This document shows positions 1 through 7,857 of a DNA stretch of 64,000 nucleotides, piece after piece (within the stretch, counting starts at the first letter, position 1; the number at the start of each line of letters is the position of its first letter). A program made the translations under genes and the position numbers. A model generated the notes under the pieces. The model saw only the letters and a program-made list of their open reading frames with translations. It did not search any database and had not been told where the DNA came from. Source of the stretch: UKL13-2 sp947085425. Lineage in GTDB: Bacteria > Pseudomonadota > Gammaproteobacteria > Burkholderiales > Usitatibacteraceae. Where the stretch lies: the NCBI GenBank assembly GCA_947085425.1, contig CAMTWK010000015.1, positions 140,188 through 204,187 on the forward strand, written 5' to 3'.

Positions 1-69
1 TTGCGGGCCTTGAAAAGCGAAATATTTCCGGGGCTCTCCAACCCGTCTTTTCAATAAGGATGCATGTGT

Positions 70-273
70 ATGGCAACAGGTACAGTTAAATGGTTCAACG
101 ACGCCAAAGGTTATGGCTTCATTACACCCGATGATGGCAGCGAAGATCTTTTCGCGCATTTCTCGGCAATTCAAATGAATGGCTTCAAGACCCTCAAAGA
201 AGGTCAAAAGGTTGCATTTGAAGTAACACAGGGCCCTAAGGGCAAACAAGCTTCGAATATCAACAACGGCTAA
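70..273 (+). CDS. cspA: Cold-shock protein (CspA family)
   Basis: A 67-residue single cold-shock domain, the usual length for betaproteobacterial Csp proteins. The RNP1-like KGYGFI and RNP2-like DLFAHFSAI motifs that bind single-stranded nucleic acid are both present. The family acts in the cytoplasm as an RNA chaperone that melts mRNA structure. I chose the ATG at 70 over the in-frame ATG at 64 because the AAGGA at 56-60 sits 9 nt from it but only 3 nt from the earlier one. The upstream promoter and leader are cut off by the window edge, so cold induction cannot be judged. A strong terminator follows, so it is probably monocistronic. Confidence 0.96.
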   Translation: MATGTVKWFNDAKGYGFITPDDGSEDLFAHFSAIQMNGFKTLKEGQKVAFEVTQGPKGKQASNINNG

Positions 274-298
274 GCTTTTCCGTTTTTGTGTCGTTAAG

Positions 299-334
299 AA
301 CCCCCTCAGTTAATCTGCGGGGGTTTTTGTTTTT
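299..334 (+). terminator. Rho-independent terminator of the cold-shock gene
   Basis: AACCCCC (299-305) pairs with GGGGGTT (319-325) around a 13-nt loop and is followed by a T-rich tract to 334. It lies 26 nt after the stop codon of the cold-shock gene. Confidence 0.85.
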
Positions 335-377
335 GCGGCGCGATTTTGCGTTACCCCTACTTTAGGCCGATAAAAAG

Positions 378-932
378 ATGCTGATTGCATTTAACAAACC
401 CTATGGTGTTATTTGCCAATTTAGCCCGTCACCCGGCAAACCAACGCTCAAAAACCACCTTTCGATAGATCATGTTTACCCCGCCGGCAGACTGGATACG
501 GACAGCGAAGGGTTAATACTGTTGACGGACAATGGAGTCTTGCAGGCGAAACTTACCGACCCACGCGACAAAATTGCCAAAACCTATTGGGCCGAGGTCG
601 AAGGCATTGCCAGTGACGACGCGCTCAAGTCGTTATTGACGGGGATAGATTTGGGGGACTTTTGTACTATGCCAGCCTTACATGCGTCGACCATTCCCAC
701 GCCGGCTCTTTGGCCACGTCATCCACCGGTTCGATTTCGCGCCAATATTCCAACTTCCTGGGTTGAAATCACCATTATCGAAGGTAAAAACCGGCAAATT
801 CGGCGCATGACGGCACACGTCGGGCTACCCACGTTAAGACTTGTCCGCGTCGCCATTGGCAGATTGAACTTGATCAACATCAAGTTGGCACCGGGCAAAT
901 GGTTGGAAATATCGCCTGAAAACGTTTTTTAA
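378..932 (+). CDS. rluE: 23S rRNA pseudouridine synthase, RluE type
   Basis: A 184-residue RsuA/RluB-family pseudouridine synthase. The catalytic-loop signature GRLDTDSEGL carries the nucleophilic Asp (about residue 41), and the C-terminal EGKNRQIRRM motif is typical of the family. There is no N-terminal S4 RNA-binding domain: the chain begins directly with FNKPYGV. That architecture fits RluE, which modifies U2457 in E. coli 23S rRNA, better than RluB or RsuA. The target position is inferred from the family. A short hairpin follows the stop codon. The gene stands alone between the cold-shock gene and an Ala-rich exported protein. Confidence 0.88.
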   Translation: MLIAFNKPYGVICQFSPSPGKPTLKNHLSIDHVYPAGRLDTDSEGLILLTDNGVLQAKLTDPRDKIAKTYWAEVEGIASDDALKSLLTGIDLGDFCTMPALHASTIPTPALWPRHPPVRFRANIPTSWVEITIIEGKNRQIRRMTAHVGLPTLRLVRVAIGRLNLINIKLAPGKWLEISPENVF

Positions 933-955
933 CTGTCAAAAATAGACAGGTTTTC
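932..955 (+). terminator. Weak hairpin after rluE
   Basis: CTGTC (933-937) and GACAG (945-949) form a 5-bp stem with a 7-nt loop, followed by GTTTTC. It starts at the stop codon of the preceding gene. The stem is short, so this is only a possible weak terminator. Confidence 0.35.
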
Positions 956-1103
956 ACCAAAAAGCACACAAAAAGAACGAGTTACAGATTTTTAAACCGG
1001 AAAAATTGTTTCAAATTCATGTCAACCAGCTAAAATAGTCCGCGTTAATCTCGGTGACAGGCAAAAGGACCACTGCCTATAAAGCTAGTTCCCAGTATCT
1101 GTC

Positions 1104-1115
1104 GTTAACGTTAAC
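1104..1115. promoter_or_regulatory. Perfect 12-bp palindrome upstream of the Ala/Lys-rich gene
   Basis: GTTAACGTTAAC is its own reverse complement and lies 28 nt before the start codon at 1143. It may be an operator or lie in the 5' leader. I do not recognise a regulator for it. Confidence 0.3.
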
Positions 1116-1142
1116 CACACTCACTTTCACTTAGGAAATATT

Positions 1143-1454
1143 ATGAAAAAATTGTCCGCTATTGTTGCTGGTTTGTTCGCCGCTGCTGCATTGAATGCCG
1201 TTGCCCAAGCTCCTGCTGCAGCTCCTGCCGCTAAAGCTGCTGCACCTGCTGCCGCTGCTCCTGCTGCCGCTGCTCCTGCTGCTGCTAAAGCTGCTGCTCC
1301 TGCCGCCGCTGCCCCAGCTGCTGCCGCTCCTGCTAAAGCCGCTGAGCCAGCTAAAGCTGAAGTGAAGAAAGAAGAAAAGAAAGAAAAAGCTCCAAAAGCT
1401 AAAAAAGAAGAAGCTAAGAAAGACGAAGCCAAAAAAGACGCACCAAAGAAGTAA
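1143..1454 (+). CDS. Ala/Pro/Lys-rich exported low-complexity protein
   Basis: A 103-residue protein with a convincing Sec signal peptide (MKK, hydrophobic stretch, cleavage likely after the AVAQA region near residue 23). The mature part has two low-complexity halves: about 45 residues of Ala and Pro blocks (APAAAAPAAAA), then a Lys/Glu-rich tail with repeated KKEE and KKDE. No known domain is visible. The composition recalls acid-shock (Asr-like) or histone-tail-like proteins, but that is resemblance of composition, not homology. At DNA level the Ala/Pro region is built of near-repeats of about 15 nt (CCTGCTGCCGCTGCT), so its length could vary between strains. A strong terminator follows. 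Confidence 0.75.
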   Translation: MKKLSAIVAGLFAAAALNAVAQAPAAAPAAKAAAPAAAAPAAAAPAAAKAAAPAAAAPAAAAPAKAAEPAKAEVKKEEKKEKAPKAKKEEAKKDEAKKDAPKK

Positions 1455-1491
1455 TTTGATGCGGGCCTCGCGCCCGTACGCAATTGCCTTC

Positions 1492-1522
1492 AAAAAGGGG
1501 CACCCAATGGGTGCCCCTTTTT
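1492..1522 (+). terminator. Strong Rho-independent terminator
   Basis: Arms AAAAAGGGGCACCC (1492-1505) and GGGTGCCCCTTTTT (1509-1522) are perfectly complementary around a 3-nt loop and are bordered by A and T runs. It could work in both directions; on the + strand it ends the Ala/Lys-rich gene. Confidence 0.9.
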
Positions 1523-1585
1523 ATTTTCACTTTGCGAGCAAAATCTTGGCTCGTTGTTTTTATTCAACTACCGCATAATTTCCAC

Positions 1586-2680
1586 ATGGAACCAGAAAAT
1601 TCGAATCGGGTCGTGGTCGGCCTTTCAGGAGGCGTGGACTCTGCCGTCACTGCGCTCCTGCTCAAACAGAAAGGCTTCGACGTAATTGGTATTTTCATGA
1701 AAAATTGGGAAGACGACGACAACGACGAGTATTGCTCAACCCGCCAGGACTTTATCGATGCGGCCGCTGCGGCTGATGTCATCGGCATTGAATTTGAAGC
1801 CGTCAACTTTGCCGCCGAGTACAAGGATCGTGTGTTTGCCGAGTTTCTACGCGAATATTCAGCCGGCAGGACGCCTAATCCCGATGTCCTGTGTAATGCC
1901 GAAATTAAATTTAAGGCATTTCTTGATCATGCCGTTCGATCTGGTGCCGCCAAGATCGCAACCGGTCATTACGCCCGTGTTGTCGATATCAATGGCCGAT
2001 TTGAATTGCACAAAGGTGTCGACACGACCAAGGACCAGAGCTACTTTTTGCACCGCCTAACTCAGGCGCAATTGGCCAAATCGATGTTTCCCATCGGCGA
2101 ACTGAAAAAGCAGGAGGTGCGACGTATTGCCGAAAAATCCGGACTGCCGAACCATGCAAAAAAAGATTCCACTGGCATATGTTTTATCGGCGAACGACCT
2201 TTTCGCGAATTTTTAGAGCGCTACCTGCCGAAACAACCGGGTGAAATGGTCACACCCGATGGCCTGGTCATTGGCGAACACCAAGGACTGATGTATTACA
2301 CAATCGGTCAAAGGCAGGGAATCGGCATTGGTGGCATTAAAAATGGCGGTGGACAACCATGGTTTGTTGCCGATAAACAAATTACCGAAAACAAATTGGT
2401 TGTCGTTCAGGGGCACGATCATCCATTACTGCTTAAGTCTCAACTCGAGGCGGGAAATGCCTCGTGGATCGCAGGCGAAAAACCGACTGATGACGACACC
2501 TATGGTGCCAAAACCCGCTACCGACAAAACGATGCAGCCTGCACATTTATGAAAAATTCCGATTGCAGCAACAGCCAAATCGCCCTGTCCTTTGCCGAAC
2601 CGCAGTGGGCGATCACGCCCGGTCAATCAGCAGTTGTGTATCGGGATCAGGTTTGTTTGGGAGGCGGGATCATCATTTAA
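1586..2680 (+). CDS. mnmA: tRNA-specific 2-thiouridylase MnmA
   Basis: A 364-residue enzyme that thiolates U34 of tRNA-Lys, tRNA-Glu and tRNA-Gln, using ATP to adenylate the uridine and a sulfur relay from IscS/Tus proteins. The PP-loop ATP site SGGVDS is at residues 14-19, the first catalytic cysteine is in PNPDVLCN (about C103) and the second is in STGICFIGERPF (about C200). The length matches the family. I chose the ATG at 1586 because the reading frame upstream of it runs through the preceding terminator hairpin and has no family-like sequence. The gene appears monocistronic. Confidence 0.96.
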   Translation: MEPENSNRVVVGLSGGVDSAVTALLLKQKGFDVIGIFMKNWEDDDNDEYCSTRQDFIDAAAAADVIGIEFEAVNFAAEYKDRVFAEFLREYSAGRTPNPDVLCNAEIKFKAFLDHAVRSGAAKIATGHYARVVDINGRFELHKGVDTTKDQSYFLHRLTQAQLAKSMFPIGELKKQEVRRIAEKSGLPNHAKKDSTGICFIGERPFREFLERYLPKQPGEMVTPDGLVIGEHQGLMYYTIGQRQGIGIGGIKNGGGQPWFVADKQITENKLVVVQGHDHPLLLKSQLEAGNASWIAGEKPTDDDTYGAKTRYRQNDAACTFMKNSDCSNSQIALSFAEPQWAITPGQSAVVYRDQVCLGGGIII

Positions 2681-2797
2681 AGACTGCACCCGCAAATAGG
2701 GGATGGGATTACCCGCCATTCGAACCTGTACAGATCACCAATGCTTCCTGTGTTTCGCATGCTCGGGTAAGATTGCCAAACCAGTATTGACGATTAG

Positions 2798-3036
2798 CCT
2801 GCATATTTCACGGAGACGCACTCGATAGTGCGTGAATGAGCGTGTGATTTTTCGCTCGACTGACCGAGTAATATCGAGATATTACGAGGGAAGAGAGCGG
2901 AAAAGCGCTGCTCAGCCGCCTGTTATCGAGTGCACAGGTCATCAACCTTACGAGGTACAGTTTGGATTCGCAGAATTTATAGGTCGCCAAGAATGAAAAA
3001 CGTATATAAGGCGGGCCGACCCGTGAAATATGCAGG
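2798..3036. mobile_element. MITE, family A, copy 1 (complete, 239 bp)
   Basis: A non-coding element with 16-bp terminal inverted repeats, CCTGCATATTTCACGG at the left and its exact complement at the right. It is flanked by a 4-bp direct repeat TTAG (2794-2797 and 3037-3040), the expected target-site duplication. A second 239-bp copy at 14548-14786 differs at about 15 positions by hand alignment. An internal hairpin GTAATATC/GATATTAC is kept in both. No transposase is encoded, so it must be moved in trans. The short target YTAG is compatible with an IS5-like enzyme, but that assignment is inference. Confidence 0.9.
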
Positions 3037-3045
3037 TTAGGACCA

Positions 3046-3768
3046 ATGGGAAAACTAGCTGACATCCTGAAACAAGACGTGGGCAGTATGGCCACCAAAG
3101 TCTTTCATGCCGATGTTGGATTAATGGTGAAATCGGCAGGCCGTGCGCTCAATACCGACGTCGGCACCATCGCCAAGGGGGCGGGCCAGATTTTGTCGTA
3201 CGATTTGGCCGACCTCTTTGTTAACGAAGGCAAGGATCCAGGGGCAAAAACGTCAACCAACGGCGACGATGGTATCGAGGAGCACTCCCAGCCACAGGCA
3301 TCGACGAGTGCCGAACCAGTCACCAACAATTACCAGCCGGAATCGACCAATACCACCGCGCGTGTCAAGTTAACCGCGGCGTTGGTTCATCGAAATTCGC
3401 GGGCAATGCCAGAAAGCAGTGATTTGATTGTGCTGTTACCAACAACGGTAGGATCCTTTTCACGCTCCGCAAGTGCGCTGCAGGGTGAGATCGCGAGCGA
3501 TCCTGTGAGTGCAATTTATAGCAGCGATACCGAAGCGATCACCATCACGATGACAGTCTATTGGGACGCCGACGAAGCCAGTGCGCAAATGCAGCGGCGC
3601 CAATCGACCTTGGAAAACATGCGCAGTTCGACGGATCACACTTGGGTGGCCGGAACAGACAACCTGGGCGTCATTTTTGTGTGGACTCGTCAACACGTGT
3701 GTTACGAAATCGTTTCACCTCGCGGGGTTTCGCCCCTCGCCCGATTCCTCGCGGACTTCCCACATTAG
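3046..3768 (+). CDS. Unknown protein with N-terminal DVG repeats
   Basis: A 240-residue protein I do not recognise. Residues 10-60 hold three imperfect repeats of about 15-17 residues, each starting with DVG followed by a hydrophobic residue, a Lys and a Gly (DVGSMATK, DVGLMVKS, DVGTIAKG). A polar linker rich in Ser, Thr, Gln and Asn follows (about 65-105), then a globular C-terminal part with alternating hydrophobic strands (ITITMTVYW). There is no signal peptide or membrane segment. The ATG lies only 9 nt after the end of MITE copy 1, so its original upstream region has been replaced. The MITE junction TTAGGA may serve as the ribosome binding site. Confidence 0.6.
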   Translation: MGKLADILKQDVGSMATKVFHADVGLMVKSAGRALNTDVGTIAKGAGQILSYDLADLFVNEGKDPGAKTSTNGDDGIEEHSQPQASTSAEPVTNNYQPESTNTTARVKLTAALVHRNSRAMPESSDLIVLLPTTVGSFSRSASALQGEIASDPVSAIYSSDTEAITITMTVYWDADEASAQMQRRQSTLENMRSSTDHTWVAGTDNLGVIFVWTRQHVCYEIVSPRGVSPLARFLADFPH

Positions 3769-3822
3769 TCCCGACAATCTTCGTTGTTTGGTTATTGCCC
3801 AAAGGTTTGTTCCCTTCATAGC

Positions 3823-5064
3823 TTACCACTTGCAGCCGTCACCCTTGACGGCGTCGCGCACCAATGGCACCACTGCCGCCAATCCCATGTTGGCGTATTC
3901 CTCCTTGCAATCGGGCCTCTTTAACGCCTTGTCAAAGATTTTTTCGATGTCCCGTTTTGGCGTGTCCTTGGCAACCGTTGGAAACGGCAGCGCCCGCCGA
4001 GATGCCTCCCCGTCGGCAGTCAATTGGCGAGCCCGACCACGCAGACTATCAAGATCAAGCTTGGGGCCTGTGACGGCCTGCGGCGTAACCGGCACAGTGG
4101 GCACAACGGGTACAACCGGCAGCAATGAAGGCATACGGCGATCATTCGTCTGCATTGGCGCTCCACCAGACTCATTTTGTTTACCGGCCACCGCTTCGCC
4201 AGACGGACGCCGATCATTCACACTGGGGATCGTTTTTATTTCGCGTTGAGATTCCGTAATTGTCCGCGCCACCTCTGACGGCGGGGTCGTGGGCGAAATC
4301 GGCATATTTTGCGATGTGGATAGGTTGACCTCGACTGGGTTCAGGGGGTTTTTCTCCAGCATGACCAATGGAGTCGGCTGCGGTACAGCAGAAACAATTT
4401 CAGGGGGCGCAAGCAAGACTGGCAGAGTTAAGATAGTCGGGTTTGGCAAGATAACCGCCTGATGGTCAAGGGTCGATTGCAACACCGGCGTGGCAGACGA
4501 GGCCGTTGGCGGACGGATAGGCGCGACAACGGTCGGAATAGGGGTGGTAGCGACAACCGACCGCGGTAACAGTGTGCCTTCCGGCTTTGGAATTGCGGAA
4601 ATAACCGGTATTGGGGGGGGAAGGACCGGTGCCGATAATTCAATATTCTGTTGCGGCACCACAAACTGGCCGCGCGGTCTTTCCACCTCAACCGCGATCA
4701 CCGCCAATGGCGCAATGGCAGTTGACGCGTCGGCAGCAGACGGTTGATGCGGCTCGGCTGTGGGCGCAGGTGCCGCCGGGGCTGGGGTTGCGGTGCTGGG
4801 CAGACGGGGAACCTTTTGCGGCGTCGAAATGAGTGGCGTCGGGCGCGGATCAAGGCTGGCCAAAAAGGTCGCCTGATGCCCCCATGATCGTCCGTCCCGC
4901 CGAACCCCGCTGGCATCCCCCAATAAAACGACAATTAAAATATGCCCGAGCACGGATAAAACCACGAACTGCCGCATCGACGGTCGGTCGATTAGTTCGG
5001 GACGATAGGTTCGGTGGGGCGTACTGGGGACCTGTACTCGCGGCATATCGGCAACATCTCGCAT
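3823..5064 (-). CDS. Proline-rich TonB-like inner-membrane protein
   Basis: A 413-residue protein with one N-terminal membrane segment (about residues 32-49, after MRQF) and then some 280 residues rich in Pro, Thr, Val and Ala, the usual makeup of periplasm-spanning proteins such as TonB. The last 75 residues form a small conserved-looking domain with two cysteines ending in GDGCKW. The classical TonB C-terminal domain is not evident, and no exbB/exbD lie nearby, so a role in energy transduction is not established. Start alternatives are the in-frame ATGs at 5046 and 4977, the last placing the membrane segment right at the N-terminus. It is convergent with the unknown gene at 3046 and divergent from the DUF349 gene. 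Confidence 0.65.
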   Translation of the reverse strand: MRDVADMPRVQVPSTPHRTYRPELIDRPSMRQFVVLSVLGHILIVVLLGDASGVRRDGRSWGHQATFLASLDPRPTPLISTPQKVPRLPSTATPAPAAPAPTAEPHQPSAADASTAIAPLAVIAVEVERPRGQFVVPQQNIELSAPVLPPPIPVISAIPKPEGTLLPRSVVATTPIPTVVAPIRPPTASSATPVLQSTLDHQAVILPNPTILTLPVLLAPPEIVSAVPQPTPLVMLEKNPLNPVEVNLSTSQNMPISPTTPPSEVARTITESQREIKTIPSVNDRRPSGEAVAGKQNESGGAPMQTNDRRMPSLLPVVPVVPTVPVTPQAVTGPKLDLDSLRGRARQLTADGEASRRALPFPTVAKDTPKRDIEKIFDKALKRPDCKEEYANMGLAAVVPLVRDAVKGDGCKW

Positions 5065-5292
5065 CGACTAATCGGTAGCATAACGTATTCGCCGCATGTG
5101 TTGCCGATTTCACCCCCAATTGGCAAAGGCGTGAAATCCTTTGGACCATCGCGATTGGAAACGTCAGCCTGCACCAAACAAACAATTTTCCCTGACAACG
5201 CGTATAGTTTCGGCTTTGTTTCAACGCCCAATCCGCCACGATCGCTGAGTCGGTCATTCCCGACCGCCCTCGTCGCCCAACCAAAAATTCAA

Positions 5293-7857
5293 ATGCTCAA
5301 AAAGATTTTTAGCAAAACCGATCCGACACCATCCAGCGACGTTAAAAAAACGCCGGTAAAATCGAAAAATAACGTCACAAAAGATAAAACCATTTTGGAC
5401 AAAACGGATTGGCAGGCACGACTGAGCGCGGCGATCGGCGATGATACCGCCCTGCTGGCAATTGCCCGCGAAGACGCGCCCCTCAAGGTGCGTCAGTCTG
5501 CAGTTGAAGCGTTACAATCAGAAGAGGGGTTGAAGTCTGCAGAGCGGGAATTTCGTGACCACGATCGACGCATACATCGGGATGCAAAAAGCCGCCTTGA
5601 ATTCAAAATTGCCGAGCGAACCGCGCGCGCGACCGCCGGTGAATTGATTGCCAAAGCCACCAGTCTGATGGCGCAGGATCAATTTCCAGTAAACCATTTT
5701 ATTGAGATTGACCACGCGTGGCAGGCGCTTGATTCCAGCAAACTGGAAGAAGCCCAGATCGCCTCGTTTCAATCCATCAGTGAACAGATTACCCAACTAT
5801 TACGTTCACGGGGCGACTTGATTTCCATGGTCAAACGCTGGACTGCCGACAGCGATCGTGTATTGACCGAACTGCAGACCGGCTTGATTGCGGTGGCCGA
5901 AACGGGCATGGACCGTGAAAAACTCGCCGCCGTTTATGATCGGGCGGATAAAATAAATGCCAACGCACCGGTCATTCTTGACCAAGACGCACAAGCGCGC
6001 GACATTACGCACAAGAAAAACCTGCTTGCGGATGCGCTGCACCTGGCACGAGCACTCGATGCGCGGTTGGTTTATCTGGACAAAATCGTTGCTGACAATC
6101 AAGCCGGCGATACCGCCGCCTGGAACGTATTACCGCCCGTCGCCGATCCCACCGTCGCCAACCTTCTAGCCGCGCGCTTTGAAACCATTCGGCGAACCCA
6201 CCAACAATCTCGCGATCTCACCGCACGCAAGGCGAAAGACGCCGCGACCGAAAAAAACAAAACCCATCGCCAGGAAAAAAACGCCGCGCTCGCTGAACAA
6301 CTGGCCGCAGCGGAAGCCGCGCTCACGGCCGGTCATATTGTCGAAGCAACGGCATCACTCGCCCTGATCGAGTCATCACTAAAGGGCACGCAGGCGGCCA
6401 CGCCGGTAAATAGTCGTATCGAAGCATTACGCAGCGAAATCATTCGCCTCAAGGGTTGGCAACAATGGGGCGGCGGTCGCGTCAGGGAAGATCTGTTGGC
6501 CGAAGCCGAGACTTTGGGCAAAGCAATCACCAACGAAAAACTGCATCTTAAATCACATGCGGATGCGATTGAAAAATTACGCGAACGCTGGAAAGAGCTC
6601 GACAAATTGGGCGCTGCCACCAACCGCGAGCTTTGGGCAAAATTTGACGGTGCCTTAAAAACAGCCTATCTGCCGGTTTCGGCACAACAGGCAAAACTAA
6701 AGGCGGCCCGCCAGGAAAATCTGGCCGCACGTAATCTGTTGATCGCAGCGCTCGACAACATCGTCTTGGCAGCTGCCGGTGTACAGTTATCCACCGGCAT
6801 GCGCGAGATCGCCCGCGCGCTGGAACATTTCCAAACCGAGTGGCGCAAACTTGGTCCGATTGAACACACCGTGCCGCACAAAGCACAAGCCGCCCTGCTG
6901 GCCAGAATGAAAGCCGGCGTGGCAAGGTTGGAAACGCCGTTGAATGACAGCCGCCGGATCGAAATCAACAAGCGTGAACAATTGATCGGGCGTGCAAGGG
7001 CGTTGGCCACCGACAGCCAGCAACGCGACACCATCAATAAAGTTCGTGAATTGCAGTCGGAATGGCAGCAGCAAGCAAAAGCGTTACCTTTACAACGCAA
7101 TACCGAAAATCGGCTTTGGGCAGACTTTAAAGCCGCCACCGACGCCATTTTCCAGGCCCGGGACGCCGTAAATTCTGCGCGTGATGCCAATTTGCAAACC
7201 AATGCCAATGCCAAAAATGAATTGATCGGCAAATTGAATGCACTCAATGCCGATAGTCCGCCCGCAGAAATTAAACGCACCATTGCCGAAGTGGACGCGG
7301 CGTGGCGTCGCAGCGGCGAAGCGCCGCGCAATATCGCCGCCAAACTTGAACAGCGTTTTCGCAGCGCGCGTGATGCCGCCCAGCAATTTTCAGCCGGCAG
7401 TGCAATACGTGGCTGGGCTAAAACTTGCGACACATTGGCAGCCAAGCTGGCATTGTGTACGGCTGTTGAGGCGCATCAGACCGGCCAAGCCGGCAACGCA
7501 CAGGAAAGCTGGCAGGCTCTTTCCGCATTGGCCGACTGTTGGGAAAGGCCGCTGAGCGCGCGATTCAACAGCGCCGTTGCCGGTCAGGTCTGCGCCGCCA
7601 CCGCGGTCGATGAAATATTGCTGAAACTCGAATCCGCACTGGATATTGAATCGCCTCCCGCCTTTCAGGCAGCGCGTCGGGAAATGAAACTTCGCGCCAT
7701 GAAAAATGCCATTGAGGCGCGACAGGCGGTGACGATTTCGAACAGCGATATCGAGCAGTGGCTTGCTGTTGTTATTGCGGCACCGCTGCTCGACGCAATG
7801 GCCGCGAATAGATTTCAAACCATTCTGAAAAAACTACCCGACCGGCCACTGCGTTAA
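5293..7857 (+). CDS. DUF349 repeat protein
   Basis: An 854-residue, mostly helical cytoplasmic protein. It contains several DUF349-type repeats with a conserved Trp and basic helix, for example LRERWKELDKLG, FQTEWRKLGPIE, LQSEWQQQAKAL and VDAAWRRSGEAP. The N-terminus is Lys-rich and polar. The family is widespread in Proteobacteria and its biochemical role is not well defined. The ATG at 5293 was chosen because the upstream open frame runs through the divergent promoter region and shows no family features; no strong Shine-Dalgarno is visible. Its stop codon overlaps by 4 nt the stop of the convergent monooxygenase gene. Confidence 0.8.
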   Translation: MLKKIFSKTDPTPSSDVKKTPVKSKNNVTKDKTILDKTDWQARLSAAIGDDTALLAIAREDAPLKVRQSAVEALQSEEGLKSAEREFRDHDRRIHRDAKSRLEFKIAERTARATAGELIAKATSLMAQDQFPVNHFIEIDHAWQALDSSKLEEAQIASFQSISEQITQLLRSRGDLISMVKRWTADSDRVLTELQTGLIAVAETGMDREKLAAVYDRADKINANAPVILDQDAQARDITHKKNLLADALHLARALDARLVYLDKIVADNQAGDTAAWNVLPPVADPTVANLLAARFETIRRTHQQSRDLTARKAKDAATEKNKTHRQEKNAALAEQLAAAEAALTAGHIVEATASLALIESSLKGTQAATPVNSRIEALRSEIIRLKGWQQWGGGRVREDLLAEAETLGKAITNEKLHLKSHADAIEKLRERWKELDKLGAATNRELWAKFDGALKTAYLPVSAQQAKLKAARQENLAARNLLIAALDNIVLAAAGVQLSTGMREIARALEHFQTEWRKLGPIEHTVPHKAQAALLARMKAGVARLETPLNDSRRIEINKREQLIGRARALATDSQQRDTINKVRELQSEWQQQAKALPLQRNTENRLWADFKAATDAIFQARDAVNSARDANLQTNANAKNELIGKLNALNADSPPAEIKRTIAEVDAAWRRSGEAPRNIAAKLEQRFRSARDAAQQFSAGSAIRGWAKTCDTLAAKLALCTAVEAHQTGQAGNAQESWQALSALADCWERPLSARFNSAVAGQVCAATAVDEILLKLESALDIESPPAFQAARREMKLRAMKNAIEARQAVTISNSDIEQWLAVVIAAPLLDAMAANRFQTILKKLPDRPLR

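Noticed and set aside
1127..1493. Minus-strand open frames opposite the Ala/Lys-rich gene
   Set aside because: They are Ser/Phe- or Ala-rich mirror images of the Ala/Lys codon repeats and have no independent gene features.
2808..3098. Open frame on the minus strand through MITE copy 1, with a similar frame at 14558-14740 in copy 2
   Set aside because: The two frames are alike only because the elements are. Changes between copies are not biased to silent positions, there is no recognisable domain, and the element has the size and ends of a non-coding MITE.
6666..7445. 259-codon minus-strand frame inside the DUF349 gene
   Set aside because: Overlaps a well-supported gene on the other strand, no family sequence, no ribosome binding site; a codon-bias shadow.
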